Positions 1 through 6,431 of a stretch of DNA of 6,755 bases are shown here, piece after piece. Source of the stretch: an uncultured Clostridia bacterium (lineage in GTDB: Bacteria > Bacillota > Clostridia > Oscillospirales > Ruminococcaceae); NCBI GenBank assembly GCA_946183095.1, contig CAMHBE010000103.1:1-6755 (forward strand). Reading direction: 5' to 3'. Both the position numbers and the translations under genes were made by a program. How positions within the stretch are numbered: the first letter of the stretch is position 1; each line of letters begins with the position of its first letter. The notes beneath the pieces are model-generated. The model saw only the letters and a list, made by a program, of their open reading frames with translations. It searched no databases and had not been told where the DNA came from.

Positions 1-13
1 GATCAATTCGTGG

Positions 14-610
14 GTGTTTTGGACAAAAAAACAACAGAAAATCGCCGAGCAGAAGCATAAAGCTACACAGCAGCTCATCGGCATTGAGGACATAACCGAA
101 CACTCGTTAAAGACAGGCTTGAACACCGAGCTTGTCTTTTTTTCTATCAAGCCGAGCAACATATCGGTTCTGTCGGAAGAAGCCCTCGGAGCGAAGATAT
201 ATGCTCTGATGTCAGTTCTCAAAGGCGTGACCGAAGTAGAGCTTGTGTGCATGAACAGCCGTGAAAGCTTTGAAAGCAACAAGGCATTCATAAAAAAACG
301 AATAGCCGCAGAGGAAAATCCTGCTGTTCGAGAACTGCTTGAAAGAGATGCCGTGAATCTCGACCACATACAGGCTCAGACGGCTACTGCACGCGAGTTC
401 CTACTCCTCGTCAAGACTCGGAATATGAAGGAAAAGGAACTGTTCGCACATCTTAACAGAATAGAAAAAATGGTGCTTGAAAACGGCTTTACAGTCGCAA
501 GGCTCGACAACAATGGCATAAAGACGCTTCTCGCGGTGTATTTCGAGCAGAACACCACTAATGAGAAGTTCGAGGACATTGACGGAGAAAGGTGGATCAT
601 AAATGAGTGA
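14..610 (+). CDS. VirB4 N-terminal-domain-like conjugation protein (possibly 5'-truncated)
   Basis: A soluble protein of about 198 residues with no membrane segment or signal peptide. Its core, starting near residue 44 (SIKPSNISVLS) and running into a helical charged region, resembles the N-terminal domain of VirB4/HerA-type conjugation ATPases, but it has no Walker motif, so it is not an ATPase itself. In clostridial conjugative elements a protein of this kind sits just upstream of VirB4, and it may be a structural partner of the ATPase at the inner face of the secretion channel; that role is inference. The frame stays open to the window edge (codons from base 2). The proposed start is GTG 14, chosen because the following residues MFWTKK look like a natural N-terminus. 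No ribosome binding site is visible in the 13 bases before it, so the gene may begin outside the window. It overlaps the next gene by 8 bases, suggesting coupled translation. Confidence 0.72.
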   Translation: MFWTKKQQKIAEQKHKATQQLIGIEDITEHSLKTGLNTELVFFSIKPSNISVLSEEALGAKIYALMSVLKGVTEVELVCMNSRESFESNKAFIKKRIAAEENPAVRELLERDAVNLDHIQAQTATAREFLLLVKTRNMKEKELFAHLNRIEKMVLENGFTVARLDNNGIKTLLAVYFEQNTTNEKFEDIDGERWIINE

Positions 611-1634
611 TAAGATAAAACTGAATGTGACCATGAAGTGCAAAGCCGATTCTTACAGACAGGCGAACAACCTTTGCATTGTGGAAGAAGTCGTTCCGAT
701 CCCGGATGCTGATTTCATGCAGATGACTTCGGCACCCTTGCGTGATAATCCGCATATAACACGGCACAAAGAAAATATGTTTGCGGACAGCAGCGCGATG
801 CACTGTGTCCTTTTCATAGCGGAGAAACAGGGCGATGGCTTTCTGGTGGAATCCGAGGGATACGACTACGCACGATATTCGCAGTACATTCCCCATGCGG
901 CTGATATTGTCGCGGGACAGCGCAGCGGGCTTACGGAAGCGTCAGAGAAGCTATGCTCGGTTCTCGACAGACAGTTGTCTTTTCTTGTGAACGAATCCCG
1001 GGCAGAACCGCACTACAGGATACCCATAGATGCTGCGTTTGACTCGCCTGAGATCAACGAATGTATGCTGGAACTTGCCCGCGAGATCGTAGCGGAACAC
1101 GCAGAGTATGCAGATATACAGCTTACAGCCAATGACCGGATAGTGACTATTGACGGAGAAAAATACGATACTCTGCGGTTTATCAGTCCGCTACGTGTTG
1201 ATACAGATCTGCTTGTCACATTAGCTCCGGCAGAACCGGAGAAAGCCTTGGAATATGCGGCATTCATAAACAACGAGATTGATGCGGATATTATGCTTTC
1301 TATCCATTACGGACTTATGGAGCATTGTTCGGACAAAACGCTTACAGACAAGGTGTATTCTGTTTTCCCTAAAGTAGAGGAAATGGGCAATGAACTTGTC
1401 GGTGTTACTACAGTTAAGCTCATTAAACCGCTTGACGAGCGCGATATGGAAGCACTCAAGAACTTCGTAACCGAACAGTATTCGCAGGAATGGGGCATTC
1501 GTTTCTACGACAAAGGGCTGTATTACGGTGATGAACGTATTCATATCGGGTTCGGAAATGCTGATGATTTTCAGCTTATGACCGAGGAAGAATGGACACA
1601 GTCGCAGGACGAAGGTCTTGCGTTTCAGCAGTAA
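603..1634 (+). CDS. Two-domain ICE accessory protein (possible DUF6329 N-terminus plus shared C-terminal domain)
   Basis: A 343-residue cytoplasmic protein of unknown function. Residues 1-110 (starting MSDKIKLNVTMKCKADSY) form one domain that I tentatively associate with DUF6329 from clostridial mobile elements; this is recall, not a search. A linker follows. From about residue 137 to 340 is a second domain clearly related to the product of the next gene. Matching landmarks are RFISPLR (192-198), KVYSVFP (250-256), QYSQEWG (292-298) and a terminal FGNADDF stretch. No catalytic motif, membrane segment or signal peptide is seen. The ATG lies in ATGAGTGA, overlapping the upstream stop, with a GAAAGGTGG ribosome binding site at 588-596. 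Its place between two VirB4-related genes suggests expression with the transfer apparatus, but it need not be part of the channel; an anti-defence or regulatory role is possible and unproven. Confidence 0.85.
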   Translation: MSDKIKLNVTMKCKADSYRQANNLCIVEEVVPIPDADFMQMTSAPLRDNPHITRHKENMFADSSAMHCVLFIAEKQGDGFLVESEGYDYARYSQYIPHAADIVAGQRSGLTEASEKLCSVLDRQLSFLVNESRAEPHYRIPIDAAFDSPEINECMLELAREIVAEHAEYADIQLTANDRIVTIDGEKYDTLRFISPLRVDTDLLVTLAPAEPEKALEYAAFINNEIDADIMLSIHYGLMEHCSDKTLTDKVYSVFPKVEEMGNELVGVTTVKLIKPLDERDMEALKNFVTEQYSQEWGIRFYDKGLYYGDERIHIGFGNADDFQLMTEEEWTQSQDEGLAFQQ

Positions 1635-2342
1635 GGAGATGTGAATATGAGTGAAAATAAACTTGAAACCGCTGTTGCAGGGAGACTTGCGGATATTATC
1701 GATGAAATGAAAGGTGCTAACGATTATTGCCTTTCCTATGAGCAGTTCATGTCAGACGAGAAGATAGCGGAGTGTGTGATCGACTGCGCTAAGCAGCTTA
1801 CGCAGAGCCGTCCGGAGTTTTCGGGGCTCTCGATAGATCTCGGGAACGGCTTCGTGGAATTCGGACAGGCAGAGCTTAAGACCGTCCGCCTCATATCCCC
1901 GCTCAGGATAACGACTTACGATGAAGATTACGGCAATGACGAGAGTCTGTCAATGACTCATGCGGCTTGTTACAGGCACTACATCAACAGTGCAATAAGC
2001 GAATATATGATGGACGAAGAAAAAGAACGCGGACTTATGAACTGGTATGACCGTAGCGATTCCATAAACAACAAGGTCTATTCCGCTTTCCCGAGCGTAG
2101 AGAAAATAGACGGTAAGCTTATGGGAGTAACGACGCTCCGTGTTCGCGGAGAACTTACCAACGAAGAACAGAACGCCTTAAACAATTATCTGTCCGGTCA
2201 GTATAGTGACGGCTGGGGCGAGGGTTTTGAGCAGCGTGAAATTGAAACCGGCGACCGTGACTGCCCGGAAATATATGTCAGCTTCTGGAATCCGGATGAT
2301 TTTGAGTTTACTGTAGAGGACGAGCAGCAGCCCGAACAGGGT
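1011..2342 (+). repeat. Tandem paralogous protein domain in adjacent genes
   Basis: The C-terminal domain of the 603-1634 gene (residues about 137-340) and nearly all of the 1647-2354 product share the same ordered landmarks. R-[FL]-ISPLR is at 192 and 81, KVYS-x-FP at 250 and 143, QYS-x-x-WG at 292 and 185, and a final aromatic N-x-DDF segment closes both. Over the 21 residues beginning at KVYS (250-270 against 143-163) 13 are identical. The similarity is at protein level; I saw no long DNA identity, so the duplication is not recent. Confidence 0.85.
1633..1638 (+). promoter_or_regulatory. Ribosome binding site deciding the start of the 1647 gene
   Basis: AAGGAG overlaps the TAA stop of the upstream gene. 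It is 8 bases from ATG 1647 but only 2 from the in-frame GTG 1641, so the ATG is the better start. The overlap also favours coupled translation of the two paralogous genes. Confidence 0.75.
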
Positions 2343-2354
2343 CTGTCGATGTGA
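1647..2354 (+). CDS. ICE accessory protein, single-domain paralogue of the preceding gene
   Basis: A 235-residue acidic, soluble protein of unknown function. After about 30 N-terminal residues it consists of the same domain as the C-terminal part of the preceding gene: RLISPLR at 81-87, KVYSAFP at 143-149, QYSDGWGEGFEQ from 185, and YVSFWNPDDF near the end. The QYSDGWGEGFEQ-type motif is, from memory, common in accessory proteins of clostridial conjugative elements, sometimes alongside antirestriction genes; no function can be assigned from it. There is no signal peptide, membrane segment or nucleotide-binding motif. ATG 1647 is preferred over GTG 1641 because of the ribosome binding site spacing. 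The gene ends 7 bases before the VirB4 start, and GAGG overlapping its stop serves as the next ribosome binding site, so it is co-expressed with the ATPase. Confidence 0.85.
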   Translation: MSENKLETAVAGRLADIIDEMKGANDYCLSYEQFMSDEKIAECVIDCAKQLTQSRPEFSGLSIDLGNGFVEFGQAELKTVRLISPLRITTYDEDYGNDESLSMTHAACYRHYINSAISEYMMDEEKERGLMNWYDRSDSINNKVYSAFPSVEKIDGKLMGVTTLRVRGELTNEEQNALNNYLSGQYSDGWGEGFEQREIETGDRDCPEIYVSFWNPDDFEFTVEDEQQPEQGLSM

Positions 2355-2361
2355 GGTATAT

Positions 2362-4194
2362 ATGCAGAAGAAAAAGATAAATATCAAGGAACAGCACTTC
2401 GCTACCAGAAACAACAAGGACTTCGTAGATATGATCGCGCCGTCCGTCATTAAGTTCTTTACCGATTATTTCATCTGCGGGAACACATTCCGCTGTGTGT
2501 GGGCTCTGCGCGAGTATCCGACATCTACTTCGGAACAGGCCATACTCCGCTATCTCGGAGAAAAAGACGGAGTGACGCTTCACATCTATACCCGCCATGT
2601 TACGGCAGCCGAGGAAAAGCGCATCATATCCAACGCGGCAAACAAAAACCGCTTACAGAGGACATCGACAAACAATTTACAGCAGACAGTCACTGCTGAG
2701 AACAATCTGCAGGATGTTACGCAACTCGTCGCGGATATGCATCGCAACCGCGAACCCCTGCTCCATGTGGCTGTATATATTGAGATCATAGCCGACAGCC
2801 TTGATAATCTGCGCAATATGCAGACAGAGGTACAGACGGAGCTTGTACGTTCAAAGCTGAATGTCGATAAGCTGATGTTAAGGCAGCAAGCGGGATTCAC
2901 CTGTGTGATGCCGTCCGGCAGGAATGTGTTCAAGGAGCAGTTCGAGCGCGTCCTCCCGGCATCGTCAACTGCGAATCTCTACCCGCTGTCATTCTCCGGC
3001 AAGACCGATGAGAACGGCTTCTACCTCGGGCGGGATAAGTTCGGGAGCAATATTATCGTTGATTTCGATAAGCGAGCGTCCGACAAGACTAACGCCAATG
3101 TCCTTATCCTCGGAAACTCCGGTCAGGGCAAATCGTATCTGTTGAAGCTGATACTCTGCAATCTCCGCGAGAGCGGAAAGAGCATAATCTGCCTTGACCC
3201 CGAGCTTGAATACAAGGAGTTGACCGCCAATCTCGGCGGCTGTTTCATTGACCTTATGGACGGACAGTACATCATCAATGTGCTGGAACCGAAGTCCTGG
3301 GACGACGGCAGTTCCGATGACGGCGAGGAAGTCCCCGAGGCATTCAAGGCAAAGACCAAACTCAGCCAGCACATCTCATTCCTGCGTGACTTCTTCCGCT
3401 GTTACAAGGATTTCACGGACAGAGAGATCGACACGATAGAAATAATGCTGCTGAAACTGTACGAAAAATTCGGGATCTCAGATAACAGCGACTTCTCAAA
3501 GTTCACGGCAACTGATTATCCGGTCCTTTCCGACCTCTACGCGCTTATCGAGAATGAATTCAAGAATTATGACGAAAAGAAAAAGAACCTTTACGACGAG
3601 AAAACATTGCAGAACATCTGCCTCGGACTGCACTCGCTTTGTATGGGCGCAGAGTCAAAATTCTTCAACGGCTACACGAATATAACGGACGGAATGTTTG
3701 TGACCTTCGGTGTCAAGGGCCTGCTTCAGGCTTCAAAGAATATCCGTAACGCCCTGCTCTTCAATGTACTTTCATATATGTCGAACGAGCTGCTGACCAG
3801 AGGAAACACAGTTGCGAGCTTAGACGAGTTTTATTTGTTTCTGTCAAATCTCACGGCTGTAGAATATATCCGCAATTTTATGAAACGTGTTCGTAAGAAG
3901 GAATCTTCGGTCATACTCGCATCGCAGAACCTCGAAGACTTCTGTCAGGAACACATAAAGGAGCTGACAAAGCCGCTGTTCTCGATTCCGACACATCAGT
4001 TTATATTCTACGCGGGCTCGGTGGACGCAAAGTTCTATACAGACACTTTGCAGCTTGAAAACTCGGAATACTCGCTCGTCAGATACCCGCAGCGCGGAGT
4101 GTGCTTGTACAAATGCGGCAACGAGCGCTACTGTCTCTGCGTGACTGCTCCGCAGTACAAGGCGGCGCTGTTCGGCTCCGCAGGCGGCAGATAA
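2362..4194 (+). CDS. VirB4-like conjugal transfer ATPase (CD1110-type)
   Basis: A 610-residue cytoplasmic/membrane-associated ATPase that energises assembly and substrate transport by the type IV secretion channel. Residues 1-240 form the N-terminal VirB4 domain. The ATPase domain follows, with Walker A GNSGQGKS at 251-258 (Lys257), the family signature CLDPELEY at 277-284, Walker B ending in LDEF at 487-490 (Asp488, Glu489), a basic RNFMKRVRKKE stretch at 504-514 and the sensor-like ASQNLEDF at 520-527. All motifs are present and the frame is uninterrupted, so the enzyme should be active. The size and motif spacing fit the VirB4 group called CD1110 after a Clostridioides difficile transposon; VirD4-type coupling proteins differ in overall layout. 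GAGG at 2353-2356 precedes the ATG by five bases. It anchors the whole window as a conjugation operon. Confidence 0.96.
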   Translation: MQKKKINIKEQHFATRNNKDFVDMIAPSVIKFFTDYFICGNTFRCVWALREYPTSTSEQAILRYLGEKDGVTLHIYTRHVTAAEEKRIISNAANKNRLQRTSTNNLQQTVTAENNLQDVTQLVADMHRNREPLLHVAVYIEIIADSLDNLRNMQTEVQTELVRSKLNVDKLMLRQQAGFTCVMPSGRNVFKEQFERVLPASSTANLYPLSFSGKTDENGFYLGRDKFGSNIIVDFDKRASDKTNANVLILGNSGQGKSYLLKLILCNLRESGKSIICLDPELEYKELTANLGGCFIDLMDGQYIINVLEPKSWDDGSSDDGEEVPEAFKAKTKLSQHISFLRDFFRCYKDFTDREIDTIEIMLLKLYEKFGISDNSDFSKFTATDYPVLSDLYALIENEFKNYDEKKKNLYDEKTLQNICLGLHSLCMGAESKFFNGYTNITDGMFVTFGVKGLLQASKNIRNALLFNVLSYMSNELLTRGNTVASLDEFYLFLSNLTAVEYIRNFMKRVRKKESSVILASQNLEDFCQEHIKELTKPLFSIPTHQFIFYAGSVDAKFYTDTLQLENSEYSLVRYPQRGVCLYKCGNERYCLCVTAPQYKAALFGSAGGR

Positions 4195-4251
4195 AACAAT
4201 ACGGATAGAGCTGTCAGAAACGATGGCTCCTTCTGCTGGAGGTGAAAAAAT
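4195..4251 (+). promoter_or_regulatory. Intergenic gap with strong Shine-Dalgarno GGAGGTG (4238-4244)
   Basis: This 57-base gap is the longest in the operon. I see no convincing promoter or terminator in it. GGAGGTG at 4238-4244 is an excellent ribosome binding site, followed after 7 bases by ACG 4252. An ATG at 4223 opens a different frame that ends at TAG 4283-4285 after 20 codons, without its own ribosome binding site. The in-frame stop TGA 4243-4245 limits how far upstream the amidoligase frame can extend. Confidence 0.7.
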
Positions 4252-5289
4252 ACGATACAGGATCAGAAGTTCGGCGTTGAAATAGAGCTGACCGGAATAA
4301 CGAGACAAACAGCTGCGGAAACCGTTGCCGATTATTTCAATACCACATATTCTCATGTCGGTGGAGCATACGATCCGTATGCTGTTCATGACAGCAGTAA
4401 CCGGACATGGAAGTTTGTATATGACGGCAGTATTGACTGCAAGGACAGAAACGGTAATCCGCAAGGCAGAGACTATTCTGTTGAATTTGTTACCCCTATC
4501 TGTACCTACGACGATATCCCCGTTATACAGCAGATCGTCAGAGAACTCAGGCACAAAGGCGCGATTGCCGACAAAAGCTGTGGAATCCATATCCATGTAA
4601 ACGGCGCACCCTATGACGCGAGGTCGCTCCGGAACATAACGAATATCATGCGGTCAAAAGAAGATCTTATATACAAAGCTCTGAAAGTAAATCCCGACCG
4701 TGAGCATACATACTGCAAAAAAGTCGATGAGGATTTCCTTGAGGAACTCAACCGTAAGAAGCCTAAAACACTCGAAAAGATACAGAAGATCTGGTATCAC
4801 GGGAATGACGGCAGTAGTCAACATTACCACCAGTCCCGATATACCTGTCTGAATCTGCACAGCCTGTTCTCGAAAGGCACAATAGAATTCCGTCTGTTCA
4901 ACAGCACCACTCATGCCGGACGGATAAAGGCATACATACAGTTATGCCTTGCTATATCCAATCAGGCTCTGAATCAGAGCTGTGCATCATACCGTAAAAT
5001 GCAGAGCACAAATGAAAAATACACGTTCAGAACATGGCTTCTTCGGCTCGGCATGATCGGTGATGAGTTCAAGACCGCCCGTAAATTTCTGCTCGAAAAT
5101 CTCGATGGGTGTATCGCTTGGAAAGACCCGTCACAGGCTTTGGAGCAGCGTGAACGTCTGAAACAAGCACGGCAGAAAGAATCGGTGCAAGAGCAGTCCG
5201 AAGAAAAAGAGGAACAGCAACTCGCTGGATACAGCGAACAGCCGGATACCGAGCAGGACGAAGAAGAAACCATAGCACTGGCTATGTGA
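4252..5289 (+). CDS. Putative amidoligase (Amidoligase_2 family), non-AUG start
   Basis: A predicted ATP-dependent carboxylate-amine ligase with a glutamine-synthetase-like fold, 345 residues counted from ACG 4252. Family landmarks in order: FGVEIEL at 7-13 (Glu10 and Glu12, probable metal ligands), W53 and YDGSI around 57-61, VEFVTPIC from 77, CGIHIHV at 110-116, NLHS near 201-204, and TIEFRLFN at 210-217 (Glu212, Arg214). The tail from about residue 290 is charged and rich in Gln and Glu. The first in-frame ATG (4648, residue 133) lies after the HIH motif and would remove half the catalytic core, so it cannot be the real start. No ATG, GTG or TTG occurs in frame between TGA 4243 and 4648. 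GGAGGTG sits 7 bases before ACG, which would be ATG with one T-to-C change. The gene lies 10 bases before the cyclotransferase gene. The substrate is unknown. Confidence 0.88.
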   Translation, partial: TIQDQKFGVEIELTGITRQTAAETVADYFNTTYSHVGGAYDPYAVHDSSNRTWKFVYDGSIDCKDRNGNPQGRDYSVEFVTPICTYDDIPVIQQIVRELRHKGAIADKSCGIHIHVNGAPYDARSLRNITNIMRSKEDLIYKALKVNPDREHTYCKKVDEDFLEELNRKKPKTLEKIQKIWYHGNDGSSQHYHQSRYTCLNLHSLFSKGTIEFRLFNSTTHAGRIKAYIQLCLAISNQALNQSCASYRKMQSTNEKYTFRTWLLRLGMIGDEFKTARKFLLENLDGCIAWKDPSQALEQRERLKQARQKESVQEQSEEKEEQQLAGYSEQPDTEQDEEETIALAM

Positions 5290-5299
5290 AAGGAGCAAC

Positions 5300-5887
5300 A
5301 TGGCAAAGAAAAAACTTTACATCGCTTACGGCAGCAACATCAACCTTGAACAGATGGCATATCGCTGCCCTACCGCGGAGAGGGTCTCTACCGGATTTGT
5401 TGAGAATTATGAGCTTGAATTCCGCAGAGTGGCAACTATAGTTCCCAAGCAGGACAGCAAGGTGCCTGTCCTTGTGTGGGAGCTTAAACCCGAGGATGAG
5501 CAGAGACTTGACCGCTACGAGGGATTTCCCCGTATGTATCGTAAGGAGACTATCCCCGTTAAGATAGGTGACAAAGTGATTGACGGCATGGTATATATTA
5601 TGAATGACGGTCAGATATCACCGCCGCCCGAATCGTATTACACCGGAATCCTGAAGGGGTATGTGGACAACGGTATGGATACATCGTATCTGAAATTAGC
5701 ATCCGAGAGAGCGTACAGCCACTATTTTTTCGAGCTTCAAGAAATGTGTGTGGAATGCGATGAAACCGAGGATATCGACGAAGATGAGGACGATGATTAC
5801 GACTTCGATGAGTATGACGATGATGAAGAGATCGATCCAGACATAGACGGTCAGACAAGGATCGATTACCATTCTCTGAGGATGTAA
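5300..5887 (+). CDS. Gamma-glutamylcyclotransferase-like (GGCT/AIG2) protein with acidic tail
   Basis: A 195-residue cytoplasmic protein. Residues 5-120 match the GGCT/AIG2 fold, whose members cleave gamma-glutamyl amides and release 5-oxoproline. LYIAYGSNINLEQM at 6-19 contains the substrate-binding YGSN loop (10-13), and RYEGFPRMY from 72 carries the expected catalytic acid, Glu74. VYIM near residue 100 fits the closing strand. The core looks intact. After about residue 150 the protein ends in an unusual acidic tail: 23 of residues 152-183 are Asp or Glu. The ATG has AAAGGAG at 5289-5295, directly after the amidoligase stop. Pairing of amidoligases with GGCT proteins is known from comparative genomics of amidoligase neighbourhoods, and suggests the two form and break the same type of bond; the substrate here is unknown. 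Confidence 0.9.
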   Translation: MAKKKLYIAYGSNINLEQMAYRCPTAERVSTGFVENYELEFRRVATIVPKQDSKVPVLVWELKPEDEQRLDRYEGFPRMYRKETIPVKIGDKVIDGMVYIMNDGQISPPPESYYTGILKGYVDNGMDTSYLKLASERAYSHYFFELQEMCVECDETEDIDEDEDDDYDFDEYDDDEEIDPDIDGQTRIDYHSLRM

Positions 5888-5888
5888 A

Positions 5889-6431
5889 ATGGCGGCGGGC
5901 GCAATAATCGCGAAGGTCGCCGCTGCGGTATTATCGGATAAGAAAGGCCGCGAGATCGTTCTGATACTGATAACGGCGATACTTATGCCGATAATACTGA
6001 TAGTCCTTTTGCTGACAGCACTACTGACCGGAGCAACGAATGCAAACGTTTCGTTTGTTGATTGCTGTTTCAAGAATGCGGCGATTCCCGCAGAATTCAC
6101 AGATGAACAGTGTGAAGCTATTGAATATATGCGGGCGCAGATCGACATTATAGACAAAATAATAGCAGACAAAGAAAATGCCGATGACTATGACACGAAC
6201 ATGGTCAAGGCAGTTTTTTATTGTCTGCAATTCGGCGCGCAGCCTTCCGAGGACGATGATGACTTTGATATGGAGCAGTTCTGTGTCTGTTTCGAAGACA
6301 TACCGTACCCGGAGATCGAGCAAGCCTATGAGAATATATCGGATAATTTCCCCGAACTGGAGGTGACCCCTAATGTAAAGACGGGTGTAGAAAACATCTA
6401 TAAATACCTTACGGAAGGAGTGAGAAGATGA
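5889..6431 (+). CDS. Membrane-anchored protein resembling the N-terminus of an ICE cell-wall hydrolase, without catalytic domain
   Basis: A 180-residue protein with a short basic N-terminus (KKGR at 18-21), one strong hydrophobic segment at about 23-47 and a largely acidic remainder predicted to lie outside the cell. The order of features (MAAGAIIAK opening, membrane anchor, a CCF motif near residue 59, MVKAVFYCLQFG around 104-115, FCVCFEDI near 131-138) resembles, from memory, the N-terminal part of large peptidoglycan hydrolases (M23-type) encoded in clostridial conjugative elements, which open the wall for the mating channel. Here the protein stops right after the segment ENIYKYL, where the catalytic part would be expected. 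No HxH or other peptidase motif is present. It starts two bases after the cyclotransferase stop, with GAGGA at 5878-5882, and its own TGA overlaps the next ATG (ATGA). It may be a natural short form, a truncation, or an assembly fault. Confidence 0.75.
   Translation: MAAGAIIAKVAAAVLSDKKGREIVLILITAILMPIILIVLLLTALLTGATNANVSFVDCCFKNAAIPAEFTDEQCEAIEYMRAQIDIIDKIIADKENADDYDTNMVKAVFYCLQFGAQPSEDDDDFDMEQFCVCFEDIPYPEIEQAYENISDNFPELEVTPNVKTGVENIYKYLTEGVRR

Noticed and set aside
578..1161. Shared 13-base string ATTGACGGAGAAA at 578-590 and 1149-1161
   Set aside because: Both copies are inside coding sequence and encode a common I-D-G-E-type turn; there is no flanking similarity, so it is most likely chance.
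1641..1646. GTG 1641 as the start of the second paralogous gene
   Set aside because: It is only 2 bases from AAGGAG, too close for initiation; ATG 1647 has normal spacing.
4223..4285. Short frame of 20 codons from ATG 4223 in the intergenic gap, possibly an N-terminal extension of the amidoligase after a frameshift
   Set aside because: It has no ribosome binding site, contains the strong Shine-Dalgarno of the next gene, and its residues do not resemble an amidoligase N-terminus. A plain ATG-to-ACG change is simpler.
3844..4596. Reverse-strand frame of 250 codons across the VirB4-amidoligase junction
   Set aside because: It is antisense to the VirB4 motifs and to the amidoligase N-terminal half, shows no family resemblance, and lies against the direction of every supported gene.
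4648..5289. Amidoligase called as a 213-residue protein starting at ATG 4648
   Set aside because: Conserved family motifs (FGVEIEL, VEFVTPIC, CGIHIHV) lie in the same open frame upstream from 4270 and would be lost. The good ribosome binding site is at 4238-4244.
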